Shown here: in pieces, positions 24,472-32,096 of the stretch | Numbering within the stretch: position 1 is the first letter of the stretch | How the letters are laid out: each line of letters begins with the position of its first letter | Source: Archaeoglobaceae archaeon | GTDB lineage: Archaea > Halobacteriota > Archaeoglobi > Archaeoglobales > Archaeoglobaceae | Assembly: GCA_026985525.1 (NCBI GenBank) | Contig: JALSQI010000049.1 | Location: 1-35,208 of the forward strand | Direction of reading: 5' to 3' | Length of the DNA stretch: 35,208 bases | Notes under the pieces: model-generated | Database searches by the model: none | What the model saw: the letters and a program-made list of their open reading frames with translations, nothing else | Told to the model about the DNA's origin: nothing | Translations under genes and position numbers: made by a program

Positions 24472-24891
24472 TTGATCGAAGCAATAGTCGTTCTGGTGTC
24501 TTTTATAATCGGACTGTTTCTTGCAATAATAATTTCTGGAATTTTTCTCTGGATAGCTCTCATAATTTTGGGGGAAAGAAGAAGTTTATTAGCCTCTGGA
24601 ATAGCAAACATAGTCTCTTCCATAGTTGCTGGAATATCAATTGTTCTGTTCTCATTAATACCATTTTTAGCGATTTTATCACCGATAATCGCTTTTCTTA
24701 TTTACTCCTACGTGTTGTCCAAAATGCTGGACATAAGTTATGGAAAAGCCATAGTTGCAGCTATACTATCGTTCGTAGTTCTCGTTTTCGTGAGTTATGT
24801 AGTATCACTTCTCACTTTGCCTTTAAACGTATTTATTCCTTCACACACCCACATTTCACACGTCTATATGCGTCACTGGCTGTTGCGTTAA
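24472..24891 (+). CDS. Multi-span membrane protein of unknown function
   Basis: A 139-aa, almost wholly hydrophobic protein with about four helices (residues 3-33, 42-62, 63-85, 92-115) and a short His-rich tail (HTHISHVYMRH). TTG 24472 is preceded by GAGGTGA that spans the previous stop, so it is co-translated with the small protein before it. I do not recognise the family. The clustered His could bind metal, but I see no transporter motif. Confidence 0.72.
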   Translation: MIEAIVVLVSFIIGLFLAIIISGIFLWIALIILGERRSLLASGIANIVSSIVAGISIVLFSLIPFLAILSPIIAFLIYSYVLSKMLDISYGKAIVAAILSFVVLVFVSYVVSLLTLPLNVFIPSHTHISHVYMRHWLLR

Positions 24892-24937
24892 CTACTGTTA
24901 CGTTAAAGTTAAATTTAGTTCCTTACAATTAAGCGCG

Positions 24938-25816
24938 ATGAAAAAGTTACTTCTGCTAACGATATTGATAGCTTGCTCTCTTGCTGGATGTTCTAAGCCA
25001 CAAGTTAAATCCGTTAGCATGCACTGGGGGAATGTTAATAGCTCGGTAACACAGATAGTTTCCGATGTTACCGTTAGCGATCCACTACCATTTCCAATAC
25101 CTCTGAGTGGCGTTAACGTGAAAATATACATGAATGGAATAGAAATGGGTACTGGGCATTCTATTGGAAAGGCTGAGATTACTCCACCTCAAAGTAAAAT
25201 TGAACTTTCGATAAATCTATTAAATAGAAAACTGCCAGAATGGTGGGTAACTCACATTGAAAATGGAGAAAAAACGAAAGTAGAAATCGTTTCAAATATA
25301 GTGTTCTCGATCTTAGGCTTTAAATTTGAAGTTCCCGTAACTAAGGTTAGTCAGTTCACGACTAACTTTTTAAGTAGTGTAAAGCTGAAAAACAGCGAAA
25401 TAATTTACAACGGTTTAAAGCTCGGAGAAGTTAGAGACATAAAACTCAAGTGGGGTAATGTTAATTTAAACAAAACTCAAGTAGTGGTCGAAGCTAAGGT
25501 CGTGAACGAGTGTAACGTTCCGATAGTCTTGAGGGGTATAAGCTACGACATATTTATGAACGATGTGAAAATGGGTAGCGGAAAAGTTCAGAAAGTAGTT
25601 ACAGTCCCGCCAAAGTCAGTTAAAAATATTGAGTTCTCGATGTACATAAAGAACTCTAAGATACCAGATTGGTGGATAACTCACATTAAAAATGGAGAAA
25701 AAACAAAGGTAAAAATAAATATGGGGTTGGATATATATGCAGTGAGGGAAATCTTTTTGCCACTTAACTACACTTACACTGTGAGGACGAACATCCTCGA
25801 AAGTCCCGTGGGGTAG
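24938..25816 (+). CDS. Lipoprotein with two LEA-2/WHy-type domains
   Basis: The N-terminus is a lipoprotein signal peptide with lipobox LAGC (Cys18). The rest is a tandem duplication, about residues 22-150 and 160-290, of a beta-sandwich resembling the LEA14/WHy fold. Both copies contain W-G-N-V-N, a N-G/D-V/I-x-M-G-x-G turn and an ending WW-V/I-THI-x-NGEKTKV. At 25241-25275 and 25670-25704 the two copies share 33 of 35 bases, so the duplication is young or kept alike by conversion. The WHy fold is linked to stress and desiccation proteins; the role here is unknown. The stop codon lies inside tRNA-Gln. Confidence 0.75.
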   Translation: MKKLLLLTILIACSLAGCSKPQVKSVSMHWGNVNSSVTQIVSDVTVSDPLPFPIPLSGVNVKIYMNGIEMGTGHSIGKAEITPPQSKIELSINLLNRKLPEWWVTHIENGEKTKVEIVSNIVFSILGFKFEVPVTKVSQFTTNFLSSVKLKNSEIIYNGLKLGEVRDIKLKWGNVNLNKTQVVVEAKVVNECNVPIVLRGISYDIFMNDVKMGSGKVQKVVTVPPKSVKNIEFSMYIKNSKIPDWWITHIKNGEKTKVKINMGLDIYAVREIFLPLNYTYTVRTNILESPVG

Positions 25817-25874
25817 TGGTCAATCCTGCCGGCCTTTGGAGCCGGAGACGGGGGTTCGAATCCCCCCGGGACTA
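25802..25874 (+). tRNA. tRNA-Gln (anticodon TTG)
   Basis: Acceptor AGTCCCG/CGGGACT, D-arm with GGGGTAGTGG, anticodon stem CCGGC/GCCGG with loop CTTTGGA (anticodon TTG), T arm GGGGG-TTCGAAT-CCCCC, discriminator A, no intron and no encoded CCA. A short T run follows (25876-25880). The first 15 bases overlap the end of the lipoprotein gene on the same strand. Confidence 0.96.
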
Positions 25875-25878
25875 CTTT

Positions 25879-26772
25879 TTACGTTACCACAATTACTGAG
25901 TCCTTTTCAACTATCAAAGTGTGCTCAACCTGAGATACCAATCCATTCTTTACTTCCGTTAGAACTGGATAAGCTCTAAGGTAACCGTCTCTAATGAGTT
26001 TTGAAATTATTACTTCTGGAGCTTTGCTCAGCCACCTCTTTGCGAAAGGTAGGGTTCTGTACTGTAAAGCTTCCTTAAGAATTTCTCTCGCCTGTTTCAT
26101 TCTTACAACTCTAAAGGATTTTTCACTCCAAGCTAATTCCGGATTTAAAGAAAATATCTCGACTTCACTTCTATCAACCACTTTTCCCAGTCCATTTGTT
26201 ACGAACGGTTCTATCGCTATAATCATTCCTTCTTCAATTTTAATACCTTTTCCAGCCTCGTAATTGTATATCGTTGGCTTTGTATGTGCTATCCACCTAT
26301 CCAGTCCATGACCAGTCAGGTTGTAAACAGGTCTAAATCCAAAAGATTTTATCGTTTCTTCTATTACTTTTCCAACCTTTGAAACGTCTATACCTGATTT
26401 AACAGTAGATATCGCGTTTTCTAAAGCTTTTTCAGCCGCTTCTACTAATTTCTGATTCTCCCCGCTTAAGTCAAACGTTACTGCGGTATCTGCAACGTAT
26501 CCGTCAACGTGTGCACCAATATCTACTTTTACTACGCTATCTTCTTGCAGAACTCTTTCATCTCCTTTTTTTGGTGTGAAGTGTGCAGCATCGCTGTTTA
26601 TCGATATGTTGCAAGGAAAGGCAGGTTTACCTCCAAGCTCTACTATTCTGTTTTCCACGTACTCTGCAATTTCAAGCAACTTTTTCCCCGGTTTCACAAT
26701 TGACGGCAACTCTTTTTTAACTTTTTTCAAAATTTCACCAGCTTTTAAAGTTTTTTCAATTTTTTCGCTCAA
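25879..26772 (-). CDS. map: Methionine aminopeptidase, type 2
   Basis: Removes the N-terminal Met from new proteins. The M24 pita-bread fold has FPCNISINSDAAHFTP, VDIGAHVDGYVADTAVT (two Asp metal ligands), LTGHGLDRW (His), IAIEPFVTNG (Glu) and the final QVEHTLIV (Glu). The type 2 helical insert follows the His ligand. I start at TTG 26772, behind GGAGGTG and overlapping the upstream stop as TTGA, which gives 297 aa; the longer frame to 26799 is not needed. It is coupled to a second M24 peptidase gene. Confidence 0.93.
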   Translation of the reverse strand: MSEKIEKTLKAGEILKKVKKELPSIVKPGKKLLEIAEYVENRIVELGGKPAFPCNISINSDAAHFTPKKGDERVLQEDSVVKVDIGAHVDGYVADTAVTFDLSGENQKLVEAAEKALENAISTVKSGIDVSKVGKVIEETIKSFGFRPVYNLTGHGLDRWIAHTKPTIYNYEAGKGIKIEEGMIIAIEPFVTNGLGKVVDRSEVEIFSLNPELAWSEKSFRVVRMKQAREILKEALQYRTLPFAKRWLSKAPEVIISKLIRDGYLRAYPVLTEVKNGLVSQVEHTLIVEKDSVIVVT

Positions 26773-27809
26773 GTAAACACCTCCGGAAAGTTTTCGCAAG
26801 GGGTTAATACTTCTGCTCTATCTCTCACAACTATTGTATCCTCAACTCTAACACCCCCAATGCCTTTGTAGTACAAACCGGGTTCAATCGTAAAAACCAT
26901 TCCTTTTTCTATTAAATCGTCGTTGTCGAAAATTCTCGGTTCTTCGTGAACTTCTAACCCCACTCCATGTCCCGTCGAGTGTATAAATCCCTCTGAACTG
27001 TTTTTTCTGAGAGTTTCGTATCCGTAGCTTTCTAAAACGTCGCATACAACGTTGTGTATGTCCTTAGCTCTAATTCCCGGTTTAACTATTTTTTCAGCCT
27101 TTTCCTTTGCCTCTACACAAGCTTTTAACATGTTCTTTATTTCCTCGTTGTCTTGTAAAATCAGCGTTCTGGTAAAATCTCCGTAGTATCCGTGTCTTCT
27201 ACTCTTTGGAAATACGTCAACAATTAAATGCTCTTTTATTTCACCGTAACCAAGCCAGTGCGGTTCGCAAGTTCTCTCTCCACTTGCAATTATTGTTTTT
27301 TCAGCTATAAATCCCCAGCTAAATAGCTTTAATTCTATAAGCTCTCTCAGCTCCTCACACGTTCTATTCTTCTTTTTGAGCATTTTCGTTAGAAACTTAA
27401 ACGCCTTTACAGCTGCTAAGCACGACTCTTTTATCATTTCAACTTCTCTTTTGCTTTTTACCGCTCTCATCTTTGAAATAGGACTTTTCTCAATTTTTAC
27501 ATAAAAATTTGAACTTAAATGAAAAGCAATTTTTGCTGGAAAGTCTTCGGGCAGTGAAACTCTTTTAACGCCCTTCTCTATTAAAAAATTGGATAAACTT
27601 TCCTCTATTTTTCCGTAATAACCTATTTCAGAATAAGTTAAAACGTTTCTCACTTTGGACTCTCTTTTTGCTCTCTCTCCCTCCATGTCTGGAACTATTA
27701 AAACGTTTAAGCTAAAATCGTCTGAAAAGACGTGAAATGCTCCCTCTACTTCTATTCCCGTACTGTAAGTAAAGTTTGCACTTCCCGAATGCTGGATAAA
27801 TGCGAGCAT
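26769..27809 (-). CDS. pepQ: M24 aminopeptidase P / Xaa-Pro dipeptidase
   Basis: Cleaves X-Pro bonds in peptides. The N-terminal creatinase-like domain (about 1-120) leads into the catalytic M24 domain. Metal ligands are Asp in LIVDVFP and Asp in GYYGDFTRT, His in IHSTGHGVGLE, Glu in FTIEPGLY and Glu in VRVEDT. The length of 346 aa is typical. The first Asp lies in VDVFPKS rather than the usual DxG, a mild variation. ATG 27809. Two M24 enzymes in one operon suggests a peptide-trimming unit. Confidence 0.88.
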   Translation of the reverse strand: MLAFIQHSGSANFTYSTGIEVEGAFHVFSDDFSLNVLIVPDMEGERAKRESKVRNVLTYSEIGYYGKIEESLSNFLIEKGVKRVSLPEDFPAKIAFHLSSNFYVKIEKSPISKMRAVKSKREVEMIKESCLAAVKAFKFLTKMLKKKNRTCEELRELIELKLFSWGFIAEKTIIASGERTCEPHWLGYGEIKEHLIVDVFPKSRRHGYYGDFTRTLILQDNEEIKNMLKACVEAKEKAEKIVKPGIRAKDIHNVVCDVLESYGYETLRKNSSEGFIHSTGHGVGLEVHEEPRIFDNDDLIEKGMVFTIEPGLYYKGIGGVRVEDTIVVRDRAEVLTPCENFPEVFT

Positions 27810-27832
27810 AAACTTCAGTAACTGTAAAGAAC

Positions 27833-28531
27833 TTAACTGTATCGCTGCAACTTTTTCAACTCACTAACTCTACCCAAGTAGTAAACACCCTCGCATACAG
27901 CGTAGATTTCGGAAATTTCAGGATTAAACTTCCTTAGTATTGGGGATAGAAACGAGTCCATTGTTAGTACATCGCTTCCAGAGGATAGAGGTGAAAAAGC
28001 CGGTAGAACTATGAAGTCTGAGACTTTTAAAAAGCACGGATAGTTGTAAAGTACACCTCTAACTCTAACTTTGACACTTGGGTGTTCGTGCCCCATAACA
28101 GCTCTTTTAACTTCTCTGTAAACGTGACCGTGAAGAATTTCTATTCCTGCATCGTAGCTTTCAACCAAATCTACTCCGTATTTGGAGAGTATCGTTTTCA
28201 AGAAGTTATCGTGATTACCCCTAAGTACTATTAGTTCAGCTCTTGAAGTAACGAATTCGACGAATTCTTCGATTTCTTTCCACTCCTGAGGTAGGTTTCC
28301 TCCAAACTCGTGCTTCAAGTCTCCGGCAACGACCAACTTTTTTATACCTCTACCCAGTAGCTTTTCTAACTCAACTTTAATCTCTTTCATCTGGCTTGAG
28401 GGTATGTAAACACCAACCCTTCTCAAAGCTTCTTCGTATCCTATATGCAAATCAGAGATGACGGCTGTCTTTCCTATTACAACTGCTTTTTCTGGAGTCA
28501 GTTTAACTTTAACTCCTAAATCGATTTCCAC
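27833..28531 (-). CDS. Calcineurin-like phosphoesterase (MJ0037/TIGR00024 type)
   Basis: Metallophosphoesterase with AVISDLHIGYE, VVAGDLKHEF, VLRGNHDN, ILHGHV and VMGHEHP, so all metal motifs of the fold are present. Archaeal and bacterial relatives are often found near DNA helicase or ligase genes, and some are thought to be DNA-acting; here the upstream neighbour is an endonuclease IV-like protein, which fits. The start is uncertain. GTG 28531 limits the overlap with that gene to 16 bases, giving 232 aa. ATG 28579 would overlap by 64 bases and give 248 aa. Confidence 0.82.
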   Translation of the reverse strand: MEIDLGVKVKLTPEKAVVIGKTAVISDLHIGYEEALRRVGVYIPSSQMKEIKVELEKLLGRGIKKLVVAGDLKHEFGGNLPQEWKEIEEFVEFVTSRAELIVLRGNHDNFLKTILSKYGVDLVESYDAGIEILHGHVYREVKRAVMGHEHPSVKVRVRGVLYNYPCFLKVSDFIVLPAFSPLSSGSDVLTMDSFLSPILRKFNPEISEIYAVCEGVYYLGRVSELKKLQRYS

Positions 28532-29331
28532 GCACTCTTCAGCATTAGTGCATCCTCTTCTAAATTCGGACTTTCGCATATCATAATTCCATCAGCCTTT
28601 TTGTCCTTTAAAGCTTTCAGTAAATCCAACCAATTCATGTCAGATTCTCTTAAGTTGAGGTGTTCTCTCTCCCCCCTCATCCCGTAGTCTATTCCGCTGA
28701 TGTGTATGTGCATGTCTTCTATGCCTACTTTTTCTCCGACTTTGTCTATTATTTCGCAGAACTCCTCGTAAGTATTGTATTTTCTATACCTCGCGTGTAT
28801 GTGAGCGAAATCAATACACGGCTTTACGTCATAACCTCTCTCTAAAAATTCAGAAGATAGTTTTAACAGTTCGTCTAAATCACCAAATTGTGTTTGTTTA
28901 CCCGTCGTTTCAGGTCTCAGCTTTGCAGAAATGCCATCATTATCCAATCTTTTTAAAACTTCTTCAACTCCAGCTTTAACTCTCTCGTAAGCCTTTTGCT
29001 TTGAAGACTTGAGGTAATATCCGGGATGAAAAACTATTCCTTTAGCGTCAAAGAAACTGCCTACTTTCGCTGAAGCGTAGAGTCTTTCAACGCTCGCTTC
29101 GAATTTATCTGTGGAGTTTAGATTTATGTAATATGGAGCGTGAACGGTAAGTACGACTTTTAGCATTTTTGCGACTTTTTCCACTTCCTTAGCTTTGTTT
29201 TCACCCATTCTCACCCCTCTAACGAATTGAACCTCCATAGCGTCGAGGTTAAGCTCTCTTATTGCTTTTATTCCGTCAATAGTGCTTCTACCTTTTGAAG
29301 AGTGAGGTACTCCGGCAACCCCGAAGAGCAT
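28516..29331 (-). CDS. Endonuclease IV-like TIM-barrel protein
   Basis: A 271-aa protein of the AP endonuclease 2 / xylose isomerase-like TIM barrel superfamily. The metal-binding strands are recognisable: VHAPYYINL, VFHPGYYL, RPETTGKQTQFGD, CIDFAHIHARY, HIHISGI and MICESP. True Nfo cuts DNA at abasic sites with three zinc ions; the H-x-P-Y, H-P-G, E-T-x-G and D-x-x-H residues are kept, so repair activity is plausible. ATG 29331 begins MLFGVAGVPHSSKG. It is divergent from the aIF5A gene and overlaps the phosphoesterase gene. Confidence 0.82.
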   Translation of the reverse strand: MLFGVAGVPHSSKGRSTIDGIKAIRELNLDAMEVQFVRGVRMGENKAKEVEKVAKMLKVVLTVHAPYYINLNSTDKFEASVERLYASAKVGSFFDAKGIVFHPGYYLKSSKQKAYERVKAGVEEVLKRLDNDGISAKLRPETTGKQTQFGDLDELLKLSSEFLERGYDVKPCIDFAHIHARYRKYNTYEEFCEIIDKVGEKVGIEDMHIHISGIDYGMRGEREHLNLRESDMNWLDLLKALKDKKADGIMICESPNLEEDALMLKSAWKSI

Positions 29332-29393
29332 AGAATATTACTAACGTCAAAATATTTAAATTAGCTCGCAAAAGCCATAGACGGGTGATAGAA

Positions 29394-29777
29394 ATGAAGC
29401 AGCAGGCTGAAGTTAGACAGCTTAAAGAAGGAGGTTACGTCGTAATAGACGATGAACCTTGCGAAATAGTTAGCATATCCGTAAGCAAACCCGGAAAACA
29501 CGGAGCCGCAAAAGCGAGAATAGACGCAATAGGAATTTTTGATGGGCAGAAAAGAAGCATAGTCCAACCAGTTACGGCTAAGATTTACATTCCAATCGTT
29601 GAGAGAAAGAGGGCTCAGGTAATAGCAGTTGTCAACAACGTCGCTCAGCTGATGGACTTGACGACTTACGAAACTTTTGAACTAACAGTTCCGGAAGGAA
29701 TGGAGCTTGAAGCTGGAAAAGAAGTGTTCTACATAGAATCTATGGGTAAAAGAAAGATTGAAAAGGTGACAGGATAA
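29394..29777 (+). CDS. Translation initiation/elongation factor aIF5A
   Basis: Ribosome-binding factor that relieves stalling, active only after hypusine modification of one Lys. That Lys is K35 in [13 protein letters not shown], as in all archaeal and eukaryotic IF5A. The second half is the OB fold ([13 protein letters not shown]). I start at ATG 29394, behind GGGTGA; a GTG three codons upstream lies inside that ribosome site. AATATTTAAATT at 29350-29361 is the likely TATA box. The agmatinase gene begins one base after the stop. Confidence 0.95.
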   Translation: MKQQAEVRQLKEGGYVVIDDEPCEIVSISVSKPGKHGAAKARIDAIGIFDGQKRSIVQPVTAKIYIPIVERKRAQVIAVVNNVAQLMDLTTYETFELTVPEGMELEAGKEVFYIESMGKRKIEKVTG

Positions 29778-29778
29778 T

Positions 29779-30594
29779 ATGCACATAGATTCATTTTTTG
29801 CTTGTTCAAATTCTACTGAAGAAGAGTGCGATTGTGCTATTTTTGGAATTCCTTATGATCAAACTCAGTCTTTCAAACCCGGCTCGAGATTTGCTCCTAC
29901 GGCGATAAGAGAGGCGAGCTGGAACTTTGAAGATTTCTCTCTTTTCTTTAAGAAGGGAATAGATGTTGGGGTTTGCGACTTTGGAAATGTTTGCGTCGAT
30001 GGAAAATTCGAGGACGTTGTAATCGAAGCTAAGGAAATGGTGAAAAAGTTAAGGGGAAAGAAGATAGTTATGATTGGCGGAGAGCATACTGTAAGCTATG
30101 CTCTCTCCAAACATTTGGAAAAGAGTTGTTTCGTCGTTTTTGATGCACACTTCGACATGAGAAATGAATTTGACGGGAGTATTTACAATCACGCTTGTAC
30201 TGTTAGAAGGATTATGGAAAAGCACGAAGTAGTTTTAGTTGGTGTGAGAAGTTGTACTAAGGAAGAACTCGAATTTGCAGAGAGCGAGGGGGTTGAATAC
30301 TTCACGTCCTTCGAGTGTTTGAAGAATTGGGAGGGTGTTATTAAAAAGCTTGAAAAAATTTTACCAGATAGTTTCTACGTTTCAGTAGATGTAGATGCCT
30401 TCGATCCAGCTTACGCTCCGGGAGTTTCCACACCTGAGCCGTTTGGATTAAAACCTCTGCAATTTCTACAATTTCTTGAAAACTTTAGGGGAAAAATAGA
30501 GGGAATGGATGTAGTAGAGGTTATACCAGATTCCGAAAAGATAACACCTTCCTTAGCCGCAAAGCTTATTATCGAGTTTTTATGTAGTTTATGA
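29779..30594 (+). CDS. speB: Agmatinase (arginase/ureohydrolase family)
   Basis: Hydrolyses agmatine, or a related guanidino compound, to release urea on the way to polyamines. All dimanganese motifs are there: IGGEHTVSYAL, VFDAHFDMRNE and VSVDVDAFDPAYAPGVSTPEP, plus NHACTVRR in the substrate region. Length 271 aa. Spacing to aIF5A is one base, so the two are co-translated. This makes sense because spermidine, made from the putrescine product, donates the aminobutyl group for (deoxy)hypusine on aIF5A. Confidence 0.9.
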   Translation: MHIDSFFACSNSTEEECDCAIFGIPYDQTQSFKPGSRFAPTAIREASWNFEDFSLFFKKGIDVGVCDFGNVCVDGKFEDVVIEAKEMVKKLRGKKIVMIGGEHTVSYALSKHLEKSCFVVFDAHFDMRNEFDGSIYNHACTVRRIMEKHEVVLVGVRSCTKEELEFAESEGVEYFTSFECLKNWEGVIKKLEKILPDSFYVSVDVDAFDPAYAPGVSTPEPFGLKPLQFLQFLENFRGKIEGMDVVEVIPDSEKITPSLAAKLIIEFLCSL

Positions 30595-30700
30595 ATGCAC
30601 AAACTTTTCTCTTTCCTTCCAAGCACTCCTTAAAGTATTCACATTCCTCACAGGTTTTTGGAATACTTTTTGGAATACTGCGTTTCTTTACCTCAAGCAT
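30569..30700 (-). CDS. 43-aa four-cysteine protein
   Basis: An ATG frame in the 248-base gap between speB and trpS, on the minus strand: MLEVKKRSIPKSIPK, then C17-E-E-C20, C26 and C34, ending in two successive TAA codons. AGGGGG lies six bases before ATG 30700. The spacing C-x2-C-x5-C-x7-C looks like a small zinc or Fe-S knuckle. It overlaps the end of speB by 26 bases, antisense. The rest of the gap (30701-30842) holds an AT-rich promoter region for trpS. No family known to me. Confidence 0.55.
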   Translation of the reverse strand: MLEVKKRSIPKSIPKTCEECEYFKECLEGKRKVCAFINYIKTR

Positions 30701-30842
30701 GTTTAGCCCCCTTTGTTTGATTGCATTTTAACCGTAACTATTCTTATCTTTTTCTATTTTTATTCATGAATTGATGTCTAATTGATGTCTAAACACTACG
30801 ACATAAAAAATGTTATACGGCGTTTAACACAGGAAGCGGCTG

Positions 30843-32096
30843 ATGAATGCAGAGGTAACTCCTTGGGATGTTAAAGGTAAAGTTGACTACAACAAGTTGA
30901 TGAAGGAGTTTGGAATTCAGCCTTTCTCAGAGTTACTGGAAAACTGGAATGTTGATGTGGAACCGATGCACTTAATGAGGAGAGGAATAATTTTTGGGCA
31001 TAGGGATTACGATAGAATCTTGGAAGCAATGAACGGTAAGAAATGGGCAGTCATGTCGGGTTTTATGCCTTCCGGCTTACCACACTTAGGCCATAAGATG
31101 ACTATGGACGAGATAATATGGCATCAAAAAGCTGGAGGATTTGCTCACGTAGCACTTGCGGATATGGAGGCTCATGTAGTTAGAGGTCTCAGTTGGGAAA
31201 AACTCAAAGAAATAGGAAAACTTTACTTAAAGAGCTTGATAGCACTTGGTTTAAATCCAGATAGAGCTTTTTTGTACTATCAAAGTGAATTCGGCAAGCT
31301 TAAAGATTTAGCTTTTGAGCTATCTGCAGAAGTTAACTGGAGCGAATTAAAAGCCATATACGGATTTACTCCAGAAACGCCACTCGCAAAGATGTTCGTT
31401 ACTTCCGTTCAAGCTGCAGACATACTTCACCCTCAGCTTAAAGATCCAAAACCCGTAGTAGTTCCAGTTGGAGCTGATCAGGACCCTCACATAAGGCTGA
31501 CGAGAGACCTTGCGTCGAGAGTCAGCATTTTTGCATTTGAGGAGATAGACAGTGGAGTTAGAGTTAGGAGCAGGAGAGGAAGTGAATACCTTAGAATGTT
31601 GGAAAAGGAGTTGAGTTTTGAGTACAGAAGTTATGCTGAACACATCGACGTTTTTGGTGAAAGAAGGGATATTGAAGAGTTTATTAGAAAATTCGAAGTT
31701 GAAATAGGTGGTTTTGCGTTTATACCTCCTTCTTCTACGTACCACAAGTTCATAACGGGTTTGACTGGCGGTAAGATGTCGAGTAGTAAGCCTGAAAGCT
31801 ACATATCTCTTTTTGACGAACCAAGCGTTGCAGAGAAAAAAGTTAAAAGAGCAATAACGGGTGGGAGAGGAAGTGCAGAAGAGCAGAGAAGACTTGGTGG
31901 CGAGCCAGAAAGATGTGCAGTTTTCGAGCTGTTTGCAATACACTTGATTGAGAGAGATGAGGATTTAGAAGAAATAAGGAGGAAATGCGTAGAAGGTGAA
32001 ATGCTTTGCGGAAATTGCAAAAAACTGGCATCTCAGCTAATAGGAGAGTTTTTAAAAGATTTTCAAGAAAAAGTGAATTCCGTAGAGTTACGATAA
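30843..32096 (+). CDS. trpS: Tryptophanyl-tRNA synthetase
   Basis: Class I synthetase charging tRNA-Trp. It has the archaeal/eukaryotic-type N-terminal extension (about residues 1-65), the HIGH motif as PSGLPHLGH near 77-85, VPVGADQDPH for Trp binding and the KMSKS loop as GGKMSSSKP near 307-315. The C-terminal helical region ends with CGNCKK. The 417-aa length is normal. ATG 30843 has no strong ribosome site; TTATAC at about 30812-30817 lies some 28 bases upstream, suggesting a leaderless or nearly leaderless mRNA. It overlaps the convergent transporter gene by 9 bases. Confidence 0.95.
   Translation: MNAEVTPWDVKGKVDYNKLMKEFGIQPFSELLENWNVDVEPMHLMRRGIIFGHRDYDRILEAMNGKKWAVMSGFMPSGLPHLGHKMTMDEIIWHQKAGGFAHVALADMEAHVVRGLSWEKLKEIGKLYLKSLIALGLNPDRAFLYYQSEFGKLKDLAFELSAEVNWSELKAIYGFTPETPLAKMFVTSVQAADILHPQLKDPKPVVVPVGADQDPHIRLTRDLASRVSIFAFEEIDSGVRVRSRRGSEYLRMLEKELSFEYRSYAEHIDVFGERRDIEEFIRKFEVEIGGFAFIPPSSTYHKFITGLTGGKMSSSKPESYISLFDEPSVAEKKVKRAITGGRGSAEEQRRLGGEPERCAVFELFAIHLIERDEDLEEIRRKCVEGEMLCGNCKKLASQLIGEFLKDFQEKVNSVELR

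Noticed and set aside
31347-31943. 198-codon minus-strand frame inside trpS
   Set aside because: It is a shadow of trpS codons on the opposite strand; composition is odd and there is no ribosome site.
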